A stretch of 18,120 nt of DNA from an uncultured Blautia sp. (GTDB lineage: Bacteria; Bacillota_A; Clostridia; Lachnospirales; Lachnospiraceae): positions 1 through 18,120 of the forward strand of contig CAJLTE010000068.1 of the NCBI GenBank assembly GCA_905209435.1, given 5' to 3'. The translations under genes were made by a program, and so were the position numbers. Below, one piece after another: positions 8,012 to 14,603 of the stretch. Numbering within the stretch: the first letter of the stretch is position 1; every line of letters starts with the position of its first letter. Below the pieces are notes generated by a model, which saw only the letters and a program-made list of their open reading frames with translations, was not told where the DNA came from and made no database searches.

Positions 8012-8160
8012 TGTATATTAATAAGCAAATAAAGCAAACGCTTTATTGATAAATAAAACTTTTTCTTTTTCATACTTGCCGGATCGCAAGGTCCGGCACT
8101 CCTTCTTTTAAAATGTGGAATCCCGTTCACAGTAAGACGCAACTGTGGGCGGGATTTTTG
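8012..8160 (+). ncRNA. Candidate small RNA B (tandem relative of small RNA A)
   Basis: Same layout as the unit 400 bases upstream: the identical 33-bp block (8006-8038), CTTTTTCATACTT, hairpin GCCGGATC-GCAA-GGTCCGGC (8078-8097), then CTCCTTC (8099-8105). The hairpin differs from copy A at two stem positions (G-U to A-U, C-G to U-G), both keeping pairing, and the loop stays GNRA (GAAA to GCAA). The terminator is different and unrelated: AATCCCGTTCACAGT (8119-8133) pairs with 8142-8156, followed by TTTTT. A changed terminator with a conserved body argues for a selected RNA rather than simple duplication. It is flanked by two inverted copies of the dispersed repeat (7842-7894 and 8234-8407). Confidence 0.65.
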
Positions 8161-8176
8161 TATTACCCGCATAACG

Positions 8177-8219
8177 AAAAAAGCCCTGACGTCTTATTTT
8201 GCAATAAACACCAGAGCTT
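8177..8219 (-). terminator. Probable terminator of the GH31 transcript
   Basis: On the minus strand a 12-bp stem with some G-U pairs (8219-8208 with 8192-8181; outer AAGCTCTGG and CAGGGCTT) is followed by six T (8182-8177). It lies about 280 bases beyond the GH31 stop and faces the small RNA B terminator, so transcripts converge here. Confidence 0.7.
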
Positions 8220-8233
8220 TCTGTATATTTCTA

Positions 8234-8407
8234 TTTAACCAAATCAAGTAAGTCCCCTGCTTCAATTGCGAAAAGCAATAAGCAGTGGGTGGGGACTTGC
8301 TTGTATCAGGAAGAGTGCAAGCTCTTTCTGATAAACTGCGGAGCAGTTATTTGGTGTAGAGCCACGTAGCGAAGCGGATTGCGAATATCCGCTTGACTTC
8401 AAGTCAA
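8234..8407 (-). repeat. Dispersed repeat R2 (longest copy, multi-hairpin)
   Basis: About 174 bp made of nested hairpins: AAGTAAGTCCCC (8245-8256) against GGGGACTTGCTT; TATCAGGAAGAG (8304-8315) with 8322-8333, 12 bp with one wobble; AACTGC/GCAGTT (8334-8348); AGCGGAT/ATCCGCT (8373-8393); and TTGACTTCAAGTCAA (8393-8407). Its two ends match R1 in inverted orientation and partly match 11011-11060 and 12439-12475. It lies within the transcribed 3' region of the GH31 gene. Confidence 0.75.
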
Positions 8408-8500
8408 ATGTATGAAATCATCCACTTTTTCATAACAACTAGTGTGCCGACAAGTTGCTTCTTGCAATTAAAGCAGGGAACTTACTTTTACTTGATCTGC

Positions 8501-10891
8501 TCAAATTCCCATCGTAAGGATTTCCATCAATACTCCAAGCAGTGACGGATTCAGATCCATAGAAACCAGAACAGGAACTGCACCTGTGCCAAGTTCTTTT
8601 ACTACTTTATAAACCTCTGTCTTCTGTGCATAAGTAATCTGCGCTTTCTCCAGAATCTCGTAGGCTTCTTCTGCATAATCCCTCTGATATACTGCCGCAT
8701 CTGCTGCGAAAACAACTTTTACTTCTGCATCTGCCGGTACATCTTCCAACACTACTACAGTTCCGTGAAGTTTCTCGTCTTCTCTGACCTCTGCTACATA
8801 TTCCTGACCATTTACAGTAACTGCCTGTGGCTTATCCTGAATATTACAGAAACGGATCTTCCAGGAACGTTTCTGCGGGATCACTGCAGTGTTGCCCTGT
8901 GTAGCTTCAATAGTAAATATAATTCCTGTTTCATCAGCAGTCTTTGCCATTCTGGTAGATGCCCAGTTCTCATCCAGGTCTTCCGGTGTATCGCCGTTGT
9001 CCTCCCAGAGAACAAACTCTCCTGTTTTTCCTGGATATACAAGTACTTCCAGTTTTTCAGGATTCTCAATGGAATTATCATATACTTCCATATCTTTCAG
9101 CGGAATAATACTACCCTCACGCACAAGTACAGGCATCTCATAAATATCTCTCCAGAGATTAACCTTTCTGCCGCCCTTGTATGCTCTTCCATTAAAGAAA
9201 TCATACCAGATTCCCTGCGGAATCCATGTCTTGGCACCTGCCAGTCCGGTAACTGGATCCAGCTTGTCTGTGATCGGGGATACCATCATTTCTGTACCAA
9301 AGTAATAGTTGTTCGGTACTTCATAAGTTTCTTCACGCTCCGGCTCCAGATAGTACATTGGCTGTACCAGAGGCAATCCCTCTCTGCTTGCACGACGGTT
9401 CATGGTATAAAGATACGGAACCAGCTGATGACGCAGTTTCAGGAAATTCTTCATTACAGTTTCCACAAGCTGGTTATATTTCCAAGGCTCTTTTCCATTA
9501 AATGGATTGTCTGTGCTGTGCAGACGGTTCATCGGTGAAAAGACTCCAAGCTGTACCCATCTTGCGGTAAGTTCATCATCTCTGTAACCAAGCATATGAC
9601 CGCCAATATCATGGCTCCACCATCCAAAACCAATATTGCTGGCATTTGCTGTGAAATACGGCTGGAACTTCAGGCTCTCCCAGGTAATGATGGTATCACC
9701 TGAAAAACCTACCGGGTATCTGTGGCTTCCAGGTCCTGCATATCTTGAGAAAGTCAGCGGGCGTTTTCCTTTCCACTTGCTGTCCAGATAGTGATAATGA
9801 TTCAGCATCCACAGCGGATCCAGTCCCGGAACCTTGGTGACAGTCCCCTGCTGCCAGTCCAGCCACCAGAAATCCACACCCTCTTCTTCCATCGGATGAT
9901 GCAATTCCTCGAAATATGTTTCAATAAACTTCGGGTCTGTCATGTCAAAGAGTACCGGTTCTTTACTCTCCGGGTCAATTCCCATCTTCTCTGCAACCCT
10001 TGGATATGCTTCCTCATAAGCACGGATTCCATCTGCCGGATGAACGTTCAATGTGATCTTATAGCCATGTTTATGCAGCCAGTCCATAAATTCCGGCGGG
10101 TTCGGGAAAAATTTCTTATTCCAGGTGTATCCTGTCCAGCCACTTCCATATACAGGATCCACATCATCAACCAGATGCCAGTCCATATCTACAACTGCGA
10201 TGGAAAACGGCACTTCTTCTTTCTCAAAACGCTCTACCAATTCTTTGTATTCCGGCTCTGTATATTTATGATATCTGCTCCACCAGTTTCCAAATGTATA
10301 TCGCGGAAGCAGAGGTGTTTTTCCACATAATCTGTAAAAATCCTGCAGGCATTCCACATATCTGTGGCCGTATCCAAAGAAATAGAAGTCTGTTCTGTTT
10401 CCCTGGCGCGGCTCTACCATTCCATCCTCACCCATTGCCATTGTATGGGAATCATCCAGTACCGAAAAACCATTTCTGGACATAATACCATGATCCAAAG
10501 GAATCTCACCGTCCGCCTCGTCCAGAGTTCTGGCAGTTCCGAGTAAATCTTTCGGCGCATCACCGTAATGCCATACACGTTCACTGGCTTTACCGCCTGC
10601 TACACGGATCATCAGGCCGCTTGGAGAAAATTTCTGTCTGTCATAGTGAATTTCCAGATCTTTGGTGTAAATATGTAGTTCCTCTCCGCCATCACTTACC
10701 TTAAATTCCGGCACTGGAAAATCACGGTTGCACACCATCTGTGTTGCCCGATCCTCGAACTGTCCGTCTTCACTGTATTCAAAGCGGATCAGAGCCGTTG
10801 TCAGCATCGTGATTCTGTAATGTTCACCTGCGATCACTGCCTCCTTTTTGCATACAGGATTGCCTTCCAGTACAAATTTTTTTAAGTCCAT
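8501..10891 (-). CDS. Glycoside hydrolase family 31 (alpha-glucosidase/alpha-xylosidase type)
   Basis: 796 aa, ATG at 10891 with AGGAGG nine bases upstream. GH31 enzymes are retaining exo-alpha-glycosidases. There is no signal peptide, so it is probably cytosolic and acts on imported oligosaccharides. Domains: N-terminal beta-sandwich (about 1-190), (beta/alpha)8 barrel starting TFGNWWSRYHKY (199-210) and FSIAVVDMDWH, then C-terminal beta domains. The candidate nucleophile is Asp345 in FWWLDWQQG and the acid/base Asp399 in GFSGD. RYAGPGSHRYP and HDIGGH (427-432) are typical barrel motifs. The nucleophile motif differs from the common W-x-D-M-N-E form, so the substrate should not be assumed to be maltose. 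It appears monocistronic with its own promoter; no transporter or regulator gene is adjacent in this window. Confidence 0.93.
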   Translation of the reverse strand: MDLKKFVLEGNPVCKKEAVIAGEHYRITMLTTALIRFEYSEDGQFEDRATQMVCNRDFPVPEFKVSDGGEELHIYTKDLEIHYDRQKFSPSGLMIRVAGGKASERVWHYGDAPKDLLGTARTLDEADGEIPLDHGIMSRNGFSVLDDSHTMAMGEDGMVEPRQGNRTDFYFFGYGHRYVECLQDFYRLCGKTPLLPRYTFGNWWSRYHKYTEPEYKELVERFEKEEVPFSIAVVDMDWHLVDDVDPVYGSGWTGYTWNKKFFPNPPEFMDWLHKHGYKITLNVHPADGIRAYEEAYPRVAEKMGIDPESKEPVLFDMTDPKFIETYFEELHHPMEEEGVDFWWLDWQQGTVTKVPGLDPLWMLNHYHYLDSKWKGKRPLTFSRYAGPGSHRYPVGFSGDTIITWESLKFQPYFTANASNIGFGWWSHDIGGHMLGYRDDELTARWVQLGVFSPMNRLHSTDNPFNGKEPWKYNQLVETVMKNFLKLRHQLVPYLYTMNRRASREGLPLVQPMYYLEPEREETYEVPNNYYFGTEMMVSPITDKLDPVTGLAGAKTWIPQGIWYDFFNGRAYKGGRKVNLWRDIYEMPVLVREGSIIPLKDMEVYDNSIENPEKLEVLVYPGKTGEFVLWEDNGDTPEDLDENWASTRMAKTADETGIIFTIEATQGNTAVIPQKRSWKIRFCNIQDKPQAVTVNGQEYVAEVREDEKLHGTVVVLEDVPADAEVKVVFAADAAVYQRDYAEEAYEILEKAQITYAQKTEVYKVVKELGTGAVPVLVSMDLNPSLLGVLMEILTMGI

Positions 10892-10916
10892 AAAAGTTGT
10901 CCTCCTTTACGTTCCT

Positions 10917-10933
10917 GGCAGTCTGGTACTGCC
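10917..10933 (-). promoter_or_regulatory. Leader hairpin or operator before the GH31 gene
   Basis: Perfect 6-bp inverted repeat GGCAGT (10917-10922) and ACTGCC (10928-10933) with a 5-base centre, between the promoter and the ribosome site. It could be a repressor site or an mRNA 5' stem. Confidence 0.4.
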
Positions 10934-10946
10934 TGCTTTTGAGATT

Positions 10947-10975
10947 ATTTTAACCTTTTACAGACTTGTTGACAA
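10947..10975 (-). promoter_or_regulatory. GH31 gene promoter
   Basis: TTGTCA (10975-10970), 17-bp spacer, TAAAAT (10952-10947) on the minus strand, giving a leader of about 50 bases. Confidence 0.75.
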
Positions 10976-11010
10976 TAAAAAAATAAACACCCTGACTCTT
11001 AGGAAACAAC

Positions 11011-11060
11011 AGTCAAATGGATATTCGCAATCCGCTTCGCTACTTGCTTGATTTGGTTGA
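11011..11060 (+). repeat. Dispersed repeat R3 (short copy)
   Basis: AGTCAAATGGATATTCGCAA followed by TCCGCTTCGCTACTTGCTTGATTTGG, matching both ends of R1 and R2. Between this repeat and the tRNA terminator (11061-11262) the DNA is AT-rich with no supported gene. Confidence 0.65.
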
Positions 11061-11262
11061 AATACTATTATTTGAACACTCATACAGAAATTGAAAAGAT
11101 AAATCTTATGGAAAATGCTTTAAAGATCTCTTGAATACACTGTATTCAAATTAAGATTTGCTTTAGAAGATGTAAAAAAGATGTTAGAAAGTTTTTTTAA
11201 GGCATATAACAAAATAACCAAGAACCCGCAACCCCGCATAAACACTGAGGTTATAAAACAAG

Positions 11263-11310
11263 AAAAAACACCGTCCCCGCGGCAATCGCATTGTCCGCAA
11301 AAACAGTGTT
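11263..11310 (-). terminator. tRNA-Lys terminator
   Basis: On the minus strand AACACTGT (11310-11303) pairs with ACGGTGTT (11274-11267), with an inner GCGG/CCGC stem, then TTTTTT. It begins six bases after the tRNA 3' end. Confidence 0.8.
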
Positions 11311-11315
11311 CTTAG

Positions 11316-11388
11316 TGCGCCTTCAGGGGTTCGAACCCTGGACACCCTGATTAAGAGTCAGGTGCTCTACCAACTGAGCTAAAGGCGC
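11316..11388 (-). tRNA. tRNA-Lys (anticodon CUU)
   Basis: 73 nt on the minus strand. The acceptor stem GCGCCTT pairs with AAGGCGC and is followed by discriminator A; CCA is not encoded. The D arm contains AGCTCAGTTGGTAGAGC. The anticodon stem CCTGA/TCAGG encloses the 7-nt loop CTCTTAA, giving anticodon CUU. The T arm has GGTTCGAACCC. The cloverleaf is complete. Confidence 0.97.
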
Positions 11389-11441
11389 ATACTCTTTTGT
11401 TTCCTGTGTTGATGTTTGATTAACTCCTCAACGCAAGTGAT

Positions 11442-11470
11442 ATTATATATAATGTGGGATAAAAAGTCAA
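11442..11470 (-). promoter_or_regulatory. tRNA-Lys promoter
   Basis: TTGACT (11470-11465), 17-bp spacer, TATAAT (11447-11442) on the minus strand: near-consensus, as expected for a tRNA gene. Confidence 0.85.
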
Positions 11471-11510
11471 TACATATTTTAAAAAAATTTTAGAAAAAAT
11501 TCTATTTCTT

Positions 11511-11666
11511 TTATTTTTCCTTTTTTTCGTCCTTTTTAGACAGTTTATTCAGCATTTTGTTGACTTCTTCCGCTGACTTTCGCACCTGGCTGAAGGCATT
11601 ATCAAAATTTTTGTGTTCGTAGCTGAATTGTACCATCCTATTATGGAAAGAACTGTTTCGTTTCAC
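11511..11666 (-). CDS. Possible small protein, 51 aa
   Basis: A frame of 51 codons plus stop from GTG at 11666, preceded by GCAGGAG with seven bases spacing; an internal ATG at 11636 would give 41 aa. The product is strongly charged and ends with a lysine-rich tail (KKDEKKEK). The middle (NAFSQVRKSAEEVNKMLNKL) reads as an amphipathic helix. I do not recognise it. It lies 80 bases after the trmB stop. The GC-rich palindromic sequence around its ribosome site (CCCCGGGGC, then GCAG/CTGC) could instead be a stand-alone RNA structure. Confidence 0.4.
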   Translation of the reverse strand: MKRNSSFHNRMVQFSYEHKNFDNAFSQVRKSAEEVNKMLNKLSKKDEKKEK

Positions 11667-11746
11667 GGGCAGACTCCTGCGGGGCTCTTCGTGCCCCGGG
11701 GATTTTCTTACCCTATATTATGCAATACCTATGCAAAAATTTCCTT

Positions 11747-12403
11747 TTATCCTCTTGAAATGACCATTTTACAAATTGGATTACCCATAGAAAAAAATTT
11801 CTCTTCATACTCTGTCATTACATTTCCCTTTACCATCTCTTCATCATGATGCAGGTCAAAAGTAAATGCTTCCAGGTTCCATCCTGCTTCCTGTACTTCT
11901 TCTAATGAAAACTCAAACAGTCCCTTATTATCTGTCTTAAATTCCACTTTTCCATCCGGTACGAGAATCTGGTCGTAACGTGCCAGGAATTCTCTGGATG
12001 TCAGACGGCGCTTTGCATGACGGGCTTTTGGCCATGGATCGGAGAAGTTTAAATAAATCTTATCCACTTCACCCTTTTCAAAGATTTCCGGGAGAAGTCT
12101 GGCATCCACTCTCATGAAGAATAAATTAGAATAAGTTTCTCCATTCTGTTCCAGCTCTTCTCTCTTCTGCAGCGCACGCAGAAGAACACTGTCGTACATC
12201 TCTATTCCGACATAATTAATTTCCGGATGAAGACGCGCCAGATCCATCAGGAAACGACCTTTTCCCATCCCTACTTCTATATGAAGCGGCTGCTTTTTCG
12301 CAAATACCTCCGCCCAGTGTCCTTTTTTTGTCTGTGGTTCCTGCACCACATAAGGGCTCTCCAGAATTGCATCCTGCGCCCCCGGAATATTTCTTAATCT
12401 CAT
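11747..12403 (-). CDS. trmB: tRNA (guanine-N7)-methyltransferase
   Basis: 218 aa, ATG at 12403 with AGGAG six bases upstream. It methylates G46 of tRNA variable loops using SAM. The SAM-binding motif IEVGMGKGRF is at 42-51, the family signature NFSDPWPKARHAKRR at 119-133 and KTDN at 156-159. It ends with the usual NPICKMVISRG-type tail, and its length is normal for Firmicutes TrmB. It lies 83 bases downstream of the guanine deaminase gene on the same strand, so it may be co-transcribed, though an extended -10 element is also present between them. Confidence 0.96.
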   Translation of the reverse strand: MRLRNIPGAQDAILESPYVVQEPQTKKGHWAEVFAKKQPLHIEVGMGKGRFLMDLARLHPEINYVGIEMYDSVLLRALQKREELEQNGETYSNLFFMRVDARLLPEIFEKGEVDKIYLNFSDPWPKARHAKRRLTSREFLARYDQILVPDGKVEFKTDNKGLFEFSLEEVQEAGWNLEAFTFDLHHDEEMVKGNVMTEYEEKFFSMGNPICKMVISRG

Positions 12404-12426
12404 AAAATTCTCCTGTTCTTTTTTCT

Positions 12427-12435
12427 ATAATATCA
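12427..12435 (-). promoter_or_regulatory. Possible extended -10 promoter for trmB
   Basis: TGATATTAT on the minus strand (12435-12427) fits an extended -10 (TGNTATNNT), 23 bases before the trmB start. The -35 region would fall in the repeat at 12439-12475 and is not recognisable. Confidence 0.35.
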
Positions 12436-12438
12436 AAG

Positions 12439-12475
12439 GTCAAGCGGATAAAATCATCCGCTTCGCTACTTGCTC
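12439..12475 (+). repeat. Dispersed repeat R4 (minimal copy)
   Basis: GTCAAGCGGATAAAATCATC then CGCTTCGCTACTTGCTC, forming the 7-bp hairpin AGCGGAT/ATCCGCT also present in R2. It shares CCGCTTCGCTACTTGCT exactly with R3. It occupies the gap between guanine deaminase and trmB. Confidence 0.6.
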
Positions 12476-12486
12476 ATGTCTGAAAA

Positions 12487-13752
12487 TTATGACAGCACAA
12501 TTTCCTTACCGTCAATAAATCTTCCTATTATATTTCTGTCATCCCCGCCATAGCAGAATCTCTCCGCTCTCTCTTCAGGACTCAGCGTAAAACCTGCATC
12601 TTCCAGTCCGTCCAGCACCAGTGCATTAAATCTGTAGCCTTTCTCCAGAGAACCCACACGGTCAAACACACTTCCGCCGGCCTTCGTTGCCATATGAAAT
12701 GCCTGCGCAAAGGTCACTCTTCCATTCCCTTCCGGTTCATAGAACTCTTTCAGCTTGGAAAGCTGTACTGCCCTCGCAATCTGTCGATAAACAGCTGCAT
12801 GCTGTCCGCCGCCGATATCACACCCCATAGCAATTGGAATCCCTTTCTCACTTAAAGCTTTCGCAGGCATGATCCCTGCTGTAATATTAGTAGTCGCATC
12901 CGGACAATGTACCGTCACGCTTCCGGCTTTACGAATAATATCCAAATCTGCCTGAGACGGGAAAATATAATGAGCAAAAATAGACGGTCCATGTTCCAGC
13001 AGTCCGTTTCTTTCATAAATCTCTGCATCCGAACTATAATCCGGAAAAAGCTCCAGCGTCCATTTTACCTCTGCCAGAGATTCTACCAGATGTGTCTGCA
13101 GTCCGCAATGATATTTTGCAGCCAGTTCTCCCAGGCCTTTCATCAAAGGTTCAGAACAGGTCGGTGCAAAACGCGGTGTCAGGATCGGCTGCACCGTTCC
13201 TTTTCCCTGATGCTCTGCAAGAAAACGCTCTGTCTGCTTCAGAGACTCTTCTGTAGTCTCACACAGATACTCAGGAGAATTCATATCCATATTTACCTTT
13301 CCCACATAAGCATACATTCCCTTGTCTGACAATGCCTGGAACAGATAATCTGATGCATCATAGTGAATAGTTGTAAAAAGACTGGCATGGAAGGTTCCCT
13401 GTCTGAGCAGTTCCGTTACCACCTGGTCATACACATTCTTCGCATAATCTATAGATGCAAAACGTGCTTCCTGCGGAAATGTATAATCATTAAGCCAGTC
13501 AAAGAGCAGCTTGTCCATGCCGACTCCGCGCTGTACGAACTGAGACGCATGTATATGCAGATCAGAAAACGCCGGTATGATCAAACCTCTTCCATAATCT
13601 TTCAATTCCATTCCACGAAACTTTTCAGGAAGTGTCTCATAGATTCCTTCCACGAACCCATCCTGCACTACTAGATAACTGTCTTCAAATACTTTCAGTT
13701 TCTCTACTGTTTCTGAATACAAAATATCTCCATGACATACAAAATCCGCCAT
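12487..13752 (-). CDS. guaD: Guanine deaminase (amidohydrolase)
   Basis: 421 aa from the ATG at 13752, with AGGAGG six bases upstream; a GTG one codon earlier is too close to that site. It hydrolyses guanine to xanthine and ammonia with a metal centre in the amidohydrolase barrel. Seen: DLHIHAS with metal ligands His66 and His68, PRFAPTCS, QTHLVES, FAHYIF and the catalytic Asp in MGCDIGGG. The LHIH and RFAPTCS motifs favour guanine deaminase over chlorohydrolase or cytosine deaminase relatives, but substrate assignment within this superfamily is never fully certain. It has its own promoter, and trmB follows on the same strand. Confidence 0.88.
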   Translation of the reverse strand: MADFVCHGDILYSETVEKLKVFEDSYLVVQDGFVEGIYETLPEKFRGMELKDYGRGLIIPAFSDLHIHASQFVQRGVGMDKLLFDWLNDYTFPQEARFASIDYAKNVYDQVVTELLRQGTFHASLFTTIHYDASDYLFQALSDKGMYAYVGKVNMDMNSPEYLCETTEESLKQTERFLAEHQGKGTVQPILTPRFAPTCSEPLMKGLGELAAKYHCGLQTHLVESLAEVKWTLELFPDYSSDAEIYERNGLLEHGPSIFAHYIFPSQADLDIIRKAGSVTVHCPDATTNITAGIMPAKALSEKGIPIAMGCDIGGGQHAAVYRQIARAVQLSKLKEFYEPEGNGRVTFAQAFHMATKAGGSVFDRVGSLEKGYRFNALVLDGLEDAGFTLSPEERAERFCYGGDDRNIIGRFIDGKEIVLS

Positions 13753-13789
13753 CACAATCCTCCTGTTTTATAGAAAAATTTCCTATTAT

Positions 13790-13818
13790 ATTATATAACT
13801 GTTTATTGCTCTTCCCAA
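13790..13818 (-). promoter_or_regulatory. guaD promoter
   Basis: TTGGGA (13818-13813), 17-bp spacer, TATAAT (13795-13790) on the minus strand, about 38 bases before the start codon. The short leader leaves no room for a purine riboswitch. Confidence 0.75.
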
Positions 13819-13872
13819 TGAAAGCAAGTCACTTACTCATAACCAAATATCTGCTTCACAGTTTTATTAAAT

Positions 13873-14024
13873 GTTACTGTTCGCTTCGTGCACAGCAACA
13901 CGCTTCGCGGTATGTCTCGGGTTTTCTGTTGCCATGCATCCGTAAGGAGCTGCCAGTGGCAGGTCCTGTAGGTGACCTTCGCTCGCAAAAAACACCTCGC
14001 GGGATATTGCCAGTGAACAGTAAC
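13873..14024. repeat. 152-bp element bounded by inverted repeats
   Basis: Bounded by GTTACTGTTC (13873-13882) and its exact complement GAACAGTAAC (14015-14024). The interior is GC-richer than its surroundings and holds further palindromes, including CTGCCAGTGGCAG. No convincing protein is encoded. It resembles a small non-autonomous mobile or palindromic repeat. It lies between the divergent guaD and ATP synthase promoters. Confidence 0.55.
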
Positions 14025-14164
14025 GGTTAAATCATTATACCACACCATCCCCTCAATAACATCTGTTTTCTCCTCTGCCGATACTTCCTGTCTGATTCGT
14101 TTAAAAAATAACAAATTTTTTCTCTCTCAAAAAAATTTAGATGGTTTTTTTTAACAAAAGGGTG

Positions 14165-14216
14165 TATTATATCTAACAGATATTACTATTTTGCACATAG
14201 TAAATCTGTATTTTTT
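14165..14216 (+). promoter_or_regulatory. ATP synthase leader: possible -10 box and attenuator-like hairpin
   Basis: TATTAT (14165-14170) could be a -10 box, although its -35 is poor. Just after it, CAGATATTACTAT (14177-14189) pairs with ATAGTAAATCTG (14197-14208) with one bulge and a 7-nt loop. This is followed by TATTTTTTG, an intrinsic-terminator shape ahead of the operon's first ribosome site. No plus-strand gene lies upstream to need a terminator, so control of the ATP synthase operon is the likelier role. Confidence 0.45.
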
Positions 14217-14246
14217 GTAAATTTTTGACAACTAAGGAGGTTGAAG

Positions 14247-14558
14247 ATGGAGCAGATACTTAACAAATTATCTGAAATCGAGCTTACAGCCCAACGCATC
14301 ATGGAAGACTGCGACCGACAAAAGCAAGTGCTTTCTGAAGAAGCGGAAAAAAAATGTAAAGACTACGACGATCAACTGGAATCCCAGACATCAGAACAGA
14401 TCCACAAGATCCGTCAGCAGCTTGAAGAAGAAAAGGACTCCCGTTTAGCACAGTTACGTGCAGATACAGATGCTACTTTTTCTTCGCTGGATGCTTATTA
14501 TGAGCAGCAGCACACACAACTTTCCAAAGAATTGTTCGAGAAAATACTATCTATGTAA
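14247..14558 (+). CDS. V-type ATP synthase peripheral stalk subunit (G/H type)
   Basis: 103 aa from the ATG at 14247, with AAGGAGG six bases upstream; an in-frame TTG at 14241 lies inside that spacing and is rejected. Nearly the whole protein is a charged coiled coil (EEAEKKCKDYDDQLESQTSE, QLEEEKDSRLAQLRA), typical of the G/H stalk subunit that pairs with subunit E to hold the catalytic head against rotation. Assignment depends on the coiled coil and on being first in an operon with C, I and K; the sequence itself carries few diagnostic residues. Confidence 0.78.
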   Translation: MEQILNKLSEIELTAQRIMEDCDRQKQVLSEEAEKKCKDYDDQLESQTSEQIHKIRQQLEEEKDSRLAQLRADTDATFSSLDAYYEQQHTQLSKELFEKILSM

Positions 14559-14603
14559 AGATATCACTCAAACCAAAAACATCAGGAAAGGAAGTGAACA
14601 GTA

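Noticed and set aside
8765..9538. Long plus-strand ORF inside the GH31 gene
   Set aside because: It is antisense to a clear GH31 coding region, has no ribosome site and encodes a composition typical of a shadow frame. The same applies to the long antisense frames in guaA, guaD and subunit C.
11061..11262. Gene remnant downstream of the GH31 promoter region
   Set aside because: A plus-strand frame reads FALEDVKKMLESFF for a short distance but is broken and has no recognisable family, so I cannot support a pseudogene.
11316..11388. tRNA-Lys as an integration site of a mobile element
   Set aside because: No integrase gene and no duplicated tRNA 3' end were seen on either side in this window.
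13833..14114. 93-aa minus-strand ORF upstream of guaD
   Set aside because: It runs through the inverted-repeat-bounded element and overlaps nothing conserved; base composition and the palindromes explain it better than coding.
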